A DNA stretch of 64,000 bases from Muribaculaceae bacterium (GTDB lineage: Bacteria > Bacteroidota > Bacteroidia > Bacteroidales > Muribaculaceae), in the NCBI GenBank assembly GCA_009775355.1, contig VSPN01000001.1:62001-126000 (forward strand). The letters are read 5' to 3'. Made by a program: the position numbers and the translations under genes. Positions 15,885-29,637 of the stretch are shown one piece after another (within the stretch, counting starts at the first letter, position 1; each line of letters begins with the position of its first letter). Below the pieces are notes generated by a model, which was given only the letters and a program-made list of their open reading frames with translations, did no database searches and was not told where the DNA came from.

Positions 15885-18206
15885 TCATCGGCTTATCCCT
15901 AAGTCTGCCGGGCCAACATGTTTCTTGCGGCTGCGGTATTCGGGATCCCGGAGCTTGGCAAACGCACGCAGGTATTTTCTGATGGACGACACCATCTCCT
16001 GCGTTTCCTGAAGCATGTTGACGTAGACGTAAAGTACAGACATGTCTGATGCGTCACCGTCGCGGAGATGGTCGTGTGCGCGATAATACGTATCGGAGAT
16101 AATGTCTTTAATCTCGTCGCAATGGCGCCTGACCACTGAAATCGGCGCGATGTCGCCCGATCCGATCAATTCGAGAGTGTCGGCAAACAGAGTCATCACA
16201 CGAGCCCTTACAAGTTCATAATCACTCAGGTATTGTTTAGGAAGAGGCAGAAAATTGTTTTCTATATGTTCCTTGCAGACCTCATTGATTCGCCTGAGGT
16301 TATAGAGTATGCCCATGCAGCAGTTGTTGCTCAGATAGAACCAGGCACTTTTCTCAATGGCCATCTCGCGCGAGAGATTACGCAGGCATAGCGTCTCTTT
16401 CCGACGCGCGTTCTTGAGAATGTCTTTCTGCTTTACGAGTCCGGATTCTGTTTTGCGCAGCACTCCGGCGTTCTCGTTAATAAAAGCCGCAGTCATGTCG
16501 CCATACTTTTCGGCTGCATAAGACAGGAACTTGCTCTGCTGCTCTGTAATATAAAGGAGCAGCATCGGCCATGCCGAGTCTTTCTCTCTGGAAGCGATGA
16601 TTGTCTGAAAAAGAGCGTCGCCGTTCTCTCCATTCTGCTTGTTGCGGAATCTGCGGTTGCTTCTGACGATGATGACAACGGTGATAACAGCAAGCAGAAA
16701 CATCACCCAGTGGCCGCCGAAATGCATGGCAGCGACAATAAGACCGGCACCTATGAATGCGGCACCTGCCGTAAGAAACCATCCGCCTATGACGGAAATC
16801 ACGCCTGTGATGCGGAACACTGCACTTTCCCTGCCCCATGCACGGTCGGCAAGAGAGGTACCCATCGCCACCATGAATGTGACAAACGTGGTGGAAAGAG
16901 GGAGCTTCAGCGAGGTGCCGAGTGCGATAAGCGCGCCTGCAAGCACAAGATTGACAGAACCTCGCACAAGATCGAAGGCCGCCCCCTGCTCCATAATGGT
17001 CTGGTCGGTGTCGAAACGCCTGTTGAACCATCTGCGCACACGCACCGGGGTCACTCTCCTCACCCAAGCAAGTAAAGAGAGAGACCATCTGACCAGACGG
17101 CGTGCGATGCGCGATGACCCGAACATCTCGTCGCCACCCTGCTGGCTGCCGAGACCGATCTCGGTCTTTGCCACATTGCGGGCCTTGCGCGATGTGGCGA
17201 GCGAGACCACCATGACCACGCCTGCCCCTATGAGGAAATAGACCGGAGTGTCGGCCGGGCCATTGAGTGAATCCATTAGAAAACCGTGCAGGTCGCCGCC
17301 GCCGTTGGCGGCATAGTCCTGCCATGAAGCAAGACCGCTCAGCGGAACTCCTATAAAGTTCACGAGGTCGTTTCCAGCAAATGCCATTGCAAGCGCGAAT
17401 GTGCCCATGAGAACCACAACCTTGAGCACATTGACACGACACATGTGGAGCAACTGCATCAGAACGGTAAAGAATGCCAGACATGACAGTATGATGACCG
17501 CAGTGTGCTCATTGATCCACAATTTCACTTCCGGCGTCATGAACGTAAGGTCTTTTGCTCCCTTGATAAGAAGGAAGTAAATGATCGCGGTCGAGCAAAT
17601 GCCGCCAAAGATCCCGATCTTCCATTTGAGCCGGCTGCGGTAGTTGAACGAGAAGATCATTCTTGAAAGAAACTGCACCACCGTGCCGAAAAAGAATGCT
17701 ATCGCCACCGACAGGAATATTCCGAGTATCACCGACAAAGCCTTTTCCGTATTCAGAAGATCGTTGAAACCGAGATCCAGGCCTCCGGCCATCTTTATGA
17801 GGGCAACCACAAATGTGGCGCCGAGCAGTTCAAAGACCATCGACACTGTGGTCGATGTCGGCATACCCAACGAATTGAAGATGTCGAGAAGTATTATATC
17901 GGTCACCATGACCGCCATGAAGATGCATATGATGTCGTAGAACGAGAAATGCTCCGGCCTGAATATTCCGTGTCTCGCTATGTCCATCATGCCGTTGCTC
18001 ATCGCCGCACCGATAAAGACTCCTATCGACGCTACAATGAGGACTCTCTTGAAAGAGGCCGCCCCCGAACCTATGGCCGAGTTCAGGAAGTTGACTGCAT
18101 CATTGCTGACACCCACCGACAGGTCGAAGATGGCGAGCATGAACAGAAACACCACTATACAAAGAAACAATATTTCCATAGACTTTACATTTGGTTTTAT
18201 TTGCAA
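15885..18206 (-). CDS. large PiT-family inorganic phosphate transporter with cytoplasmic C-terminal domain
   Basis: A 773-residue inner-membrane protein of the PHO4/PiT family (low-affinity phosphate or metal-phosphate symport). The two inverted signature repeats read VGVSNDAVNFLNSAIGSGAA (near 30) and AFAGNDLVNFIGVPLSG (near 290). About ten membrane helices precede residue 530. The last roughly 230 residues are soluble, helical and rich in charge (RKTESGLVKQKDILKNARRK, LETSDEL-type helices), resembling a PhoU-like regulatory domain. Ordinary PiT proteins have about 400-500 residues, so the extension is the notable feature; long forms are known in Bacteroidetes. The gene is followed upstream by a two-component pair on the same strand (65-base gap), which suggests phosphate-related regulation, but this is inference. 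Confidence 0.92.
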   Translation of the reverse strand: MQIKPNVKSMEILFLCIVVFLFMLAIFDLSVGVSNDAVNFLNSAIGSGAASFKRVLIVASIGVFIGAAMSNGMMDIARHGIFRPEHFSFYDIICIFMAVMVTDIILLDIFNSLGMPTSTTVSMVFELLGATFVVALIKMAGGLDLGFNDLLNTEKALSVILGIFLSVAIAFFFGTVVQFLSRMIFSFNYRSRLKWKIGIFGGICSTAIIYFLLIKGAKDLTFMTPEVKLWINEHTAVIILSCLAFFTVLMQLLHMCRVNVLKVVVLMGTFALAMAFAGNDLVNFIGVPLSGLASWQDYAANGGGDLHGFLMDSLNGPADTPVYFLIGAGVVMVVSLATSRKARNVAKTEIGLGSQQGGDEMFGSSRIARRLVRWSLSLLAWVRRVTPVRVRRWFNRRFDTDQTIMEQGAAFDLVRGSVNLVLAGALIALGTSLKLPLSTTFVTFMVAMGTSLADRAWGRESAVFRITGVISVIGGWFLTAGAAFIGAGLIVAAMHFGGHWVMFLLAVITVVIIVRSNRRFRNKQNGENGDALFQTIIASREKDSAWPMLLLYITEQQSKFLSYAAEKYGDMTAAFINENAGVLRKTESGLVKQKDILKNARRKETLCLRNLSREMAIEKSAWFYLSNNCCMGILYNLRRINEVCKEHIENNFLPLPKQYLSDYELVRARVMTLFADTLELIGSGDIAPISVVRRHCDEIKDIISDTYYRAHDHLRDGDASDMSVLYVYVNMLQETQEMVSSIRKYLRAFAKLRDPEYRSRKKHVGPADLGISR

Positions 18207-18270
18207 AATAACATGGAAATCGTTTCAAAAATGTTACATGTCGGTTAATCTTTTGTGAAATCAGAAGCAG

Positions 18271-19716
18271 TCATGTGACACTGTCGAAAATCATGCGGAA
18301 TGAAAGCCCTCCTGTCCGGAGGTTCTCGACCCTGATGTCTCCACCATGAGCCATGACTGCATTTTTTACGATTGCAAGTCCGAGACCAGTGCCTCCGGCT
18401 GCCCTCGAACGCCCTTTGTCGACACGGTAGAAGCGTTCGAACAGCCGAGGCAGATGTTCGTCCGACACGCCAGTGCCATTGTCGGAAACTGTGACAGCAA
18501 TCTTGTTGGCTGTTACGGAATCCGCCTTGATCGTAAGAGACGACCCGCCGCTATATGCCACGGCATTATCGATCAGGTTGCTGAAAACAGACTCAAGCAA
18601 CGAACGATTGCCTTCGATATAGACAGGAGTCGCGATCCTGACATTAATCATCATTCCTTTGCGGGCAGCCAGAGGGGTTCTGTCAGCCACAACGTCTCTG
18701 ATGACAGACACCAGATCCAGACGTTCTTTCCTTATTGCATCGCCACCTTCGTCCATCCGTGTTATTACGGCGACATCGGCAAGCAGTCGCTGCAGTCTCG
18801 TGGTGTCTGAGAGACATCTGTCGAGAAAAGCCTGACGCTTCTCCTGATTCATGTCGGGATGAGCAAGCAAGGTCTCCACACAAAGTCTGATGGAAGCGAC
18901 CGGAGTCTTGAGCTCATGATTGATATTGCTCGTCAGACGCTTTTTCATACGCTCTCTTTCTTTCTGTTCGTGCATTGCGGCACGGTGTTCCCGGTCGCGG
19001 TCGGCATTTGCCTGCTGCAACCGCGCATAGAGGCGGACTATGTGGTTGGATATGTCTCCGAGCTCGTCATGCGGAAAAGGCTCTGTGTCGGATATCATCA
19101 CGCCCCGCTCCATGTTTTCCGCAAGCCGGCTCAACCGGCTGATGTGGATTCCGACGCGTCTTGTGGCGAAATAACCGAGTACGCACATGACTGCCGTCAC
19201 TGCTCCCATGATCCATAAAAAGCCGTAGTCGGCCTCAAGAAGACTGTCGAGCGAGACTGAATATGGAACGGCTGTGCGAACTATGAAGCCCTGCCTGCCC
19301 CTGCGCGCTGAGTAAAAATAACTTTGGCCTGTGCTTTCACTGTGCCGCCTGACCGCATAACCCGAACCTGTGGCAAGTGCCTGCCTGATCTCCTCCCGGT
19401 CAAGATGACCGGTGCGGTGGATCGGGTCGAGAGTGTTGTCATAGATAACATCTCCGTGGTCAGAGATAACACTTATCCTCAGATCATCAAACGGGATGAA
19501 ATCATCGAATCTGATTTCTGCGGGCTTCTTGCCTTTGGAGATTCCGGCAAGGATGGCTTCATTGACAAGTTGCAGTCTGGAGTCAAGCTCAGCAGCCTTG
19601 AACTGTTTCTCCCTATGATATTGGAAAAACACGAAACAGCCCACCATAAGCAGCGAGTAACCGAGCAGCCAGATGAAAAGTCTGGCCGGGTAAGAGAGTC
19701 TATTCGAAGAAGCCAT
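18271..19716 (-). CDS. membrane sensor histidine kinase
   Basis: A 481-residue sensor kinase. Two membrane helices (about 12-32 and 165-185) flank a periplasmic sensor domain, and a HAMP-like segment follows. The HisKA box NINHELKTPVASIRL has the phospho-acceptor H267. The ATPase domain shows N box NLIDNAVAYSGG, G1 DNGTGVSDEHLPRLFERFYRVD and G2 GGTGLGLAIVK. The start overlaps the end of the response-regulator gene (19700-20410) by 17 bases, so the two are translated together. Similar to the PhoR/RprX type; the position next to a phosphate transporter suggests phosphate sensing, which remains unproven. Confidence 0.95.
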   Translation of the reverse strand: MASSNRLSYPARLFIWLLGYSLLMVGCFVFFQYHREKQFKAAELDSRLQLVNEAILAGISKGKKPAEIRFDDFIPFDDLRISVISDHGDVIYDNTLDPIHRTGHLDREEIRQALATGSGYAVRRHSESTGQSYFYSARRGRQGFIVRTAVPYSVSLDSLLEADYGFLWIMGAVTAVMCVLGYFATRRVGIHISRLSRLAENMERGVMISDTEPFPHDELGDISNHIVRLYARLQQANADRDREHRAAMHEQKERERMKKRLTSNINHELKTPVASIRLCVETLLAHPDMNQEKRQAFLDRCLSDTTRLQRLLADVAVITRMDEGGDAIRKERLDLVSVIRDVVADRTPLAARKGMMINVRIATPVYIEGNRSLLESVFSNLIDNAVAYSGGSSLTIKADSVTANKIAVTVSDNGTGVSDEHLPRLFERFYRVDKGRSRAAGGTGLGLAIVKNAVMAHGGDIRVENLRTGGLSFRMIFDSVT

Positions 19717-20410
19717 ATCCGTAACCTGATCTTGTTACTATATTTTTACCATATGCTCCGATTTTCTGCCTGATTCTCGTTATATTGACATCAACGACGC
19801 GGTCAAGCACTACAGTCTCCCCGGGCCATATGTCTCTCAGAAGCTCCTCGCGTGAGAATATATGGCCGGGGTCAGCCATCAGCTTCCTCAGGATCTCGAA
19901 TTCTTTTCTTGGCAATTTTACCGTCTCGCCGTCAACACTACATGTCTTGTCGGGAATCGACAGAGAAAGCCCCTTATAGATAAGTCTGTCATGTTCGCGC
20001 GGCTTCGATAGCCTGTAAGCGGCAGACCTTCTGAGCACTGACCTGATTCTGGCAAGAAGTTCACGCAGAGAATAGGGTTTTGTGACATAGTCGTCAGCAC
20101 CGATATCAAGTCCGGAGATGACATCATCCTCGCTGTCGCGCGCGCTGCAGAAAAGAATCGGCACATGTGAGGTGACTGGATTGGACTTCATGATACGCGC
20201 GAGCTGCACACCTGAGATCTCCCCCATCATGACATCGAGCACTACAAGATCATAGGCAGAGAGATCCATCGACAATGCCTGCTCGGCACTATATGCCGAG
20301 CAGGCTGCGTATCCCTCGGCTTCAAGATTGAAACACAATGCCTCGCACAGTGTTTCTTCGTCATCCACAACAAGTATCCGTTTTTTTATTTCATCAGATG
20401 CATGTGTCAT
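19700..20410 (-). CDS. OmpR/PhoB-type response regulator
   Basis: A 236-residue DNA-binding regulator. The receiver domain has the acidic pair in VVDDEET, phospho-acceptor D59 in VVLDVMMG, and the conserved Lys in VTKPYSL. A winged-helix trans_reg_C domain follows (about 135-236) with LPRKEFEILRKLM and VVDVNITRIRQKI. It is the first gene of a pair with the kinase at 18271-19716, overlapping it by 17 bases. The partner transporter suggests a Pho-like role; RprY-like stress regulation is an alternative. Confidence 0.96.
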   Translation of the reverse strand: MTHASDEIKKRILVVDDEETLCEALCFNLEAEGYAACSAYSAEQALSMDLSAYDLVVLDVMMGEISGVQLARIMKSNPVTSHVPILFCSARDSEDDVISGLDIGADDYVTKPYSLRELLARIRSVLRRSAAYRLSKPREHDRLIYKGLSLSIPDKTCSVDGETVKLPRKEFEILRKLMADPGHIFSREELLRDIWPGETVVLDRVVDVNITRIRQKIGAYGKNIVTRSGYGYGFFE

Positions 20411-20483
20411 ATGAATTATTCATACAGTGGCACAAAATTCTTTTTCTTTAATAACAAGATCTCACGATTGTTGTTTCAGAGCT

Positions 20484-20557
20484 TGCGGAATCTCCGCATC
20501 ATGACGCAGAACGGGAGAAACCGACGGATGCTCCGTTGATTTCTCCCGCGTCATGAA
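20484..20557. other. two stacked hairpins in an intergenic region
   Basis: A short hairpin (TGCGGA, 3-base loop, TCCGCA) directly precedes a long one. The long one has an outer 8-bp stem CATGACGC/GCGTCATG, a 3-4 base bulge on one side, a 9-bp stem CGGGAGAAA/TTTCTCCCG and a small inner stem ACGGA/TCCGT. There is no T tract on either side, so it is not a standard terminator. The place is between the response-regulator promoter and the end of the DUF805 gene. It could be a processed 3' UTR, a small RNA or a REP-like element. Confidence 0.5.
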
Positions 20558-20604
20558 GCCTGACGAATTCACGTCTGCGATTCGTCGCATACCTCAGTCT
20601 ATGA

Positions 20605-20994
20605 TCAGTCAACCATATTCGGTTCGGGTCCGTATTGGTTCATTCCGGCATCGGAAGGCTTACAGAACCATATGATCAGAAGAATCGCGCCAAGAAGAGG
20701 CACAAGCGATATGAATATCCACCAGCCGCTCTTTGAAATATCATGAAGACGGCGGACACAGAGTCCGAGTCCCGGAAGAAGAAGTGCCAGAGAAACCAGA
20801 CCCTGAATCACTGAAACAGCAGTAGAGCCTGCACCGAATATGCCGAGCACAAACCCGATGACAACGCCGAGAATCATGGTGAAAAGCGCATACCACCAGT
20901 ATTCCGAACGCGAAGCACGTCCTGAAAAGTTGCAGTAGTTCTGAGCGAGAGCCTTGTTTACGGCCTCTCCGAAAGATAACTGTTTCTGATACAT
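20605..20994 (-). CDS. DUF805 family inner-membrane protein
   Basis: A 129-residue protein of the DUF805 family. The N-terminal soluble stretch has the family signature NFSGRASRSEYWWYALF, followed by about three membrane helices and the conserved cytosolic RRLHDISKSGWW motif. Molecular function is unknown for the family; members are widespread small membrane proteins. It lies alone between a two-component operon and rpoC, separated from rpoC by a hairpin. Confidence 0.92.
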   Translation of the reverse strand: MYQKQLSFGEAVNKALAQNYCNFSGRASRSEYWWYALFTMILGVVIGFVLGIFGAGSTAVSVIQGLVSLALLLPGLGLCVRRLHDISKSGWWIFISLVPLLGAILLIIWFCKPSDAGMNQYGPEPNMVD

Positions 20995-21033
20995 AACAAA
21001 ACAATATAGGTTAGTAATTGAATATTTAAATCA

Positions 21034-21067
21034 GACCTCGCCGCACTTCAATATGTGCGGCGAGGTC
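21034..21067 (-). terminator. terminator at the end of the rpoBC operon
   Basis: A 13-bp perfect stem (GACCTCGCCGCAC with GTGCGGCGAGGTC, 21034-21046 and 21055-21067) lies 22 bases past the rpoC stop. The following minus-strand bases (TGATTTAAATATT) are T-rich but not a run of T, so termination may be partial. Confidence 0.7.
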
Positions 21068-21088
21068 TCAGTCTATTTCGGTGGCAGG

Positions 21089-24000
21089 TCAGCCGTTAAT
21101 GCCCGCATGCTCGACATCGATGATGTCTTCCGGGCTGTCGGTTAGCTGAAGAGCCGCAAGTTCTTCCTTGTTTGCCACTACGAGTTTCTGATACTCGCGA
21201 AGACCTGTTCCTGCAGGAATCAGATGACCGCAGATCACATTCTCCTTCATTCCTTCGAGAGTGTCTGACTTGCCGTTGATGGCGGCCTCATTGAGCACCT
21301 TGGTGGTTTCCTGGAATGATGCAGCCGACATGAAGCTTGAAGTCTGGAGAGCGGCGCGGGTGATACCCTGAAGAATCTGGCGTGAAGTCGCGGGCACCGC
21401 GTCGCGGACAGTCATGGTGCGGAGATCCTTGCGCTTGAGCGACGAGTTCTCGTCACGGAGCTTGCGCTGTGTGATGATCATGCCCGCACGGTAGGTCTGG
21501 CTGTCGCCGGCGTCGGTAATGTACTTCTTGCCCCATATGCTGTCGTTCTCATCCATGAAGTCGCGCTTGTCGACGATCTGCTGCTCAAGGAAACGTGTAT
21601 CACCCGGATCGATTATGTTGACCTTGCGCATCATCTGGCGGACGATGACCTCGAAGTGCTTGTCATTGATCTTCACACCCTGCATGCGGTACACATCCTG
21701 GACCTCGTTGACAATGTATTCCTGAACGGCCGTCGGCCCCATGATGTTGAGGATATCCTCGGGAGTCGTGGCACCATCGGAAAGAGGCGTACCTGCACGA
21801 ACGTAGTCGTTCTCCTGCACAAGAATCTGTTTTGACAGAGGCACAAGATATTTCTTCTCCTGACCAAGCTTGCTTGTGACGGATATCTCACGGTTGCCTC
21901 TCTTGATCTTGCCGATCATGACCTCACCGTCAATTTCAGAAACGACTGCGGGGTTCGACGGGTTGCGAGCTTCGAACAGCTCAGTGACACGAGGCAGACC
22001 GCCCGTGATGTCACCGGCACTGTTGCTCGCACGCGGAATCTTTACGAATACCTCACCCGGAGTGAGCTTGTCGCCCTCGTTGATGAGAAGGTGAGCGCCT
22101 ACAGGGAGAGAATATGTGCGTATAAGCTCGCCGTCGGCACCGTAGAGCTGAGCCGAAGGAACCTTTGTACGGTCTTTAGACTCGATGATGATCTTTTCGT
22201 GGAGGTTGGTACCCTCTTCCGATTCGACACGGTAGGTGACGCCCTCCTCGACATTCTCGAAACGTACGGTACCGCCCTCTTCTGCCACGATAACGGCATT
22301 GAAGGGGTCCCACTCGCAGATCATCGTTCCGGCAGTGACTTCCTGACCTTCCTTGCAGTAGAGTCTCGAACCATAAGGAATGTTTGCGTTCATGAGCACG
22401 ATGCCCGACTTGGGTTCGACGATACGCATCTCAGCCATACGGCCGACTACGATATCGACTCCGTCCTTGTCTTTGACCGTGCGAAGCTCCTCGATCTCAA
22501 GGCGACCGTCATGACGTGTAGTCACATCCTTCTTCGCAGCGACGTTACCGGCCACACCACCGACGTGGAACGTACGGAGTGTAAGCTGGGTACCCGGCTC
22601 ACCGATCGACTGGGCGGCGATCACGCCGACAGCCTCACCTTTCTGCACCATGCGGTGTGTGGAGAGATTGCGTCCATAGCACTTGGCGCAGACACCTTTC
22701 TTCGACTCACATGTAAGAACCGAACGGATCTCGACAGACTCGATCGGAGATTTCTCTATGCGCTCCGCAGCGGCCTCTGTGATCTCCTCACCGGCGCGGA
22801 CAATGATATCCTCCGGGTTGTAGGGATCGACAACATCGTGCACGGACACGCGGCCGAGGATACGCTCGGAGAGCGACGCCACAACCTCTTCATTGTTCTT
22901 AATCTCGGTGCATACGAGACCACGGAGCGTTCCGCAGTCCTCTTCGTTGATGATCACGTCGTGGGCGACATCGACAAGACGGCGTGTCAGATAACCTGCG
23001 TCGGCAGTCTTGAGCGCGGTGTCGGCAAGACCCTTGCGCGCACCGTGGGTAGAGATGAAGTACTCAAGCACCGACAGACCCTCCTTGAAGTTCGCAAGAA
23101 TCGGGTTCTCGATGATCTGGCCACCCTCGGCACCGGCCTTCTGGGGCTTCGCCATAAGACCACGCATACCTGAAAGCTGACGGATCTGGTCTTTCGAACC
23201 ACGCGCACCGGAGTCAAGCATCATGTAGACAGAGTTGAATCCCTGCTGGTCCTCTTCCATCTGCTTCATCAGAGTGGAGGCGAGATGGTCGTTGACATGT
23301 GTCCAGATATCGATCACCTGATTGTAACGGTCGTTACCGGTGATGAAACCCATCGCGTAATTGTTGAGCACCTCTTCGACTTGAGCATGACCCTCGGCCA
23401 CATACTGGGCTTTCTCTTCGGGTATGATCACATCGCCGAGGTTGAAGCTCAGACCGCCGCGGAATGCCATGCGGTATCCGAGATTCTTGATATCGTCGAG
23501 GAACTGGGCCGAACGAGTCACACCGCAAGTCTTGATGACATTGCTGATGATGCCTCGGAGAGATTTCTTAGATATGATCTCGTTGACATATCCGATCTCC
23601 TTGGGCACATACTGGTTGAACAGGACACGTCCTACAGAAGTATTGTCTCTGAGGACTTTGACAGGTTTACCGTCTACCACATCCTCCACGAGGATCGTTA
23701 CAGGCGCATGAAGAGTGACGCGGCCTTCGTTGTAGGCAATCTCCGCCTCTTCGGGACCGTAGAATATGGTCCCCTCACCCTTGTCGCCCTTGCGGAGCTT
23801 GGTTATATAGTACAGACCGAGCACCATGTCCTGCGAAGGCACGGTGATAGGTGCGCCATTGGCGGGGTTGAGAATGTTGTGAGCACCGAGCATGAGCATC
23901 TGGGCCTCGAGAATGGCCTCGTTGCTGAGAGGAAGGTGCACAGCCATCTGGTCACCGTCGAAGTCAGCATTGAATGCCGTACATGCAAGCGGGTGGAGCT

Positions 24001-25399
24001 GTATGGCCTTGCCCTCGATCATACGGGGCTGGAAAGCCTGAATACCGAGACGATGAAGTGTCGGAGCACGGTTCAGCAGCACAGGATGACCTTTCATGAC
24101 ATGCTCGAGGATATCCCATACCACGGGTTCCTTGCGGTCTACGATCTTCTTTGCGCTCTTGACAGTCTTCACGATGCCACGCTCGATGAGCTTGCGGATC
24201 ACGAAAGGCTTGTAAAGCTCGGCTGCCATAAGTTTGGGGATACCGCACTCATGCATCTTGAGCTCGGGACCGACGACAATCACCGAACGTGCTGAGTAAT
24301 CGACACGCTTACCGAGAAGGTTCTGACGGAAACGTCCCTGCTTACCTTTGAGCGAGTCTGACAGAGACTTGAGAGGCCTGTTGACATCGCTTTTCACCGC
24401 CGATGACTTGCGGCTGTTGTCAAGCAGCGAGTCAACTGCTTCCTGAAGGAGACGCTTCTCATTGCGGAGAATGACCTCGGGAGCCTGGATCTCGATGAGA
24501 CGTTTCAGTCGGTTGTTACGTATGATGACACGACGATATAGGTCGTTGAGGTCGGAAGTCGCGAAGCGACCGCCGTCGAGAGGCACGAGCGGACGGAGTT
24601 CAGGGGGAATCACGGGAACAGCCTTGAGCACCATCCACTCTGGACGGTTGCGGTTGGCCGACGCGATAAACGAGTTTACAACCTGAAGACGCTTGAGCGC
24701 CTCGGTCTTGCGTTGCTGGGAGCCGTCGGTGTTCGCACGCTGGCGAAGCTCGGCGGCAAGAGCCACGAGATCTATGTTCTGGAGAAGATCATAGATAGCC
24801 TCTGCTCCCATCTTGGCGATGAACTTGTTGGGATCTGTATCCTCGAGATACTCATTGCCCTCGGGCAGAGTCTCGAGCACTTTCATATACTGTTCTTCAG
24901 AAAGAAGTTCGAGACGCTCGAGCTTACGGACTTTGCCAGGCTCGACCTCCACCTCGATGTCAGTGGGGTTTATGACCACATAACGCTCGTAGTATATTAT
25001 GTCTTCGAGTTTCTTCGAAGGTATACCGAGCAAGTAGCCGATCTTGTTGGGGAGAGAACGGAAATACCAGATATGCGCCACAGGCACCACCAGCTCGATA
25101 TGCCCCATGCGCTCGCGACGCACTTTCTTCTCGGTGACCTCCACTCCGCAGCGGTCGCAGACGATGCCCTTGTAGCGGATTCTCTTATACTTTCCGCAGT
25201 GGCACTCATAGTCCTTGACAGGGCCGAAGATCTTCTCGCAGAAGAGACCGTCACGTTCCGGCTTGTATGTACGGTAGTTAATGGTCTCGGGCTTGAGCAC
25301 CTCGCCGCTTGACTTCTCCTTTATCTCCTCGGGAGAAGCAAGTCCGATAGTGATCTTCGTGAAGTTGCTTTTAATTTTATTGTCTCTTCTAAAAGCCAT
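21089..25399 (-). CDS. rpoC: DNA-directed RNA polymerase beta' subunit
   Basis: A 1436-residue catalytic subunit of RNA polymerase. The first zinc site CHCGKYKRIRYKG...CDRCG lies near residues 66-86. The active-site motif NADFDGDQ is at 477-484 with the Mg-binding D479, D481 and D483. The bridge and trigger-loop region is around GEPGTQLTLRTFHVGG, and the second zinc site is CESKKGVCAKCYGR. The length is typical of Bacteroidetes. It starts 78 bases after rpoB in the same operon and is the last gene of the cluster. Confidence 0.99.
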   Translation of the reverse strand: MAFRRDNKIKSNFTKITIGLASPEEIKEKSSGEVLKPETINYRTYKPERDGLFCEKIFGPVKDYECHCGKYKRIRYKGIVCDRCGVEVTEKKVRRERMGHIELVVPVAHIWYFRSLPNKIGYLLGIPSKKLEDIIYYERYVVINPTDIEVEVEPGKVRKLERLELLSEEQYMKVLETLPEGNEYLEDTDPNKFIAKMGAEAIYDLLQNIDLVALAAELRQRANTDGSQQRKTEALKRLQVVNSFIASANRNRPEWMVLKAVPVIPPELRPLVPLDGGRFATSDLNDLYRRVIIRNNRLKRLIEIQAPEVILRNEKRLLQEAVDSLLDNSRKSSAVKSDVNRPLKSLSDSLKGKQGRFRQNLLGKRVDYSARSVIVVGPELKMHECGIPKLMAAELYKPFVIRKLIERGIVKTVKSAKKIVDRKEPVVWDILEHVMKGHPVLLNRAPTLHRLGIQAFQPRMIEGKAIQLHPLACTAFNADFDGDQMAVHLPLSNEAILEAQMLMLGAHNILNPANGAPITVPSQDMVLGLYYITKLRKGDKGEGTIFYGPEEAEIAYNEGRVTLHAPVTILVEDVVDGKPVKVLRDNTSVGRVLFNQYVPKEIGYVNEIISKKSLRGIISNVIKTCGVTRSAQFLDDIKNLGYRMAFRGGLSFNLGDVIIPEEKAQYVAEGHAQVEEVLNNYAMGFITGNDRYNQVIDIWTHVNDHLASTLMKQMEEDQQGFNSVYMMLDSGARGSKDQIRQLSGMRGLMAKPQKAGAEGGQIIENPILANFKEGLSVLEYFISTHGARKGLADTALKTADAGYLTRRLVDVAHDVIINEEDCGTLRGLVCTEIKNNEEVVASLSERILGRVSVHDVVDPYNPEDIIVRAGEEITEAAAERIEKSPIESVEIRSVLTCESKKGVCAKCYGRNLSTHRMVQKGEAVGVIAAQSIGEPGTQLTLRTFHVGGVAGNVAAKKDVTTRHDGRLEIEELRTVKDKDGVDIVVGRMAEMRIVEPKSGIVLMNANIPYGSRLYCKEGQEVTAGTMICEWDPFNAVIVAEEGGTVRFENVEEGVTYRVESEEGTNLHEKIIIESKDRTKVPSAQLYGADGELIRTYSLPVGAHLLINEGDKLTPGEVFVKIPRASNSAGDITGGLPRVTELFEARNPSNPAVVSEIDGEVMIGKIKRGNREISVTSKLGQEKKYLVPLSKQILVQENDYVRAGTPLSDGATTPEDILNIMGPTAVQEYIVNEVQDVYRMQGVKINDKHFEVIVRQMMRKVNIIDPGDTRFLEQQIVDKRDFMDENDSIWGKKYITDAGDSQTYRAGMIITQRKLRDENSSLKRKDLRTMTVRDAVPATSRQILQGITRAALQTSSFMSAASFQETTKVLNEAAINGKSDTLEGMKENVICGHLIPAGTGLREYQKLVVANKEELAALQLTDSPEDIIDVEHAGING

Positions 25400-25477
25400 A
25401 TTATGGTTCCTTGTTTGATCCGGATTCCGCCGCCGTAGATCCGGCGGCAGAACCGGAAGGATTTTCTTAATAAATTT

Positions 25478-29293
<3,816 letters not shown>

Positions 29294-29602
29294 TTGGTGT
29301 AGTTTAAGATTCTATGGGCTTAGCAATTTCGCTCATATCGGAGAAAGACCCGGATTCTCTGATCCGGAATATCTCCTGATGCCGACGTCCTGGAAAGGCG
29401 TTGACACATAAAAGTGCCAGAAACAGACACGCATCAAATTACGGAAGCGGAAAGTTCCCAGACCTGCCCGTCACACGGGTATTCCACAACTGGCGACAAT
29501 AAGTAGCCATGTTCATGCCCGGATCAGGGGAACTCCGTTATCCCGGAGCCACGGATAGACGAGAGAGAGAAGAAACGTGAGAAAGAGGAGAAGAGTAAAT
29601 GC
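29294..29602 (-). other. rplL-rpoB spacer (leader of rpoB)
   Basis: A 366-base gene-free spacer between rplL and rpoB, including the attenuator listed separately. It holds a small hairpin CCGGAT/ATCCGG (29350-29367) and a purine-rich stretch near 29565-29600. No TAnnTTTG promoter is visible on the minus strand and no convincing ORF exists. In E. coli the matching spacer carries an attenuator and an RNase III site; here a comparable control region is likely but inferred. Confidence 0.6.
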
Positions 29603-29637
29603 CACAAAAGGTTAAGAACACAAAAGTGTTCCTAACC
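29603..29637 (-). terminator. attenuator-like hairpin after rplL
   Basis: The stem GGTTA + GAACAC / GTGTTC + TAACC (29610-29621 with 29626-29637) has one A/C mismatch and a 4-base loop. On the minus strand it is followed by TTTTGTGG. It lies 22 bases past the rplL stop. The T tract is short, which suits partial read-through into rpoB. Confidence 0.65.

Noticed and set aside
22091..24295. Long antisense frames inside rpoC (360 and 336 codons)
   Set aside because: They lie opposite a well-conserved gene, have no family similarity and arise from the biased codon use of the real gene.
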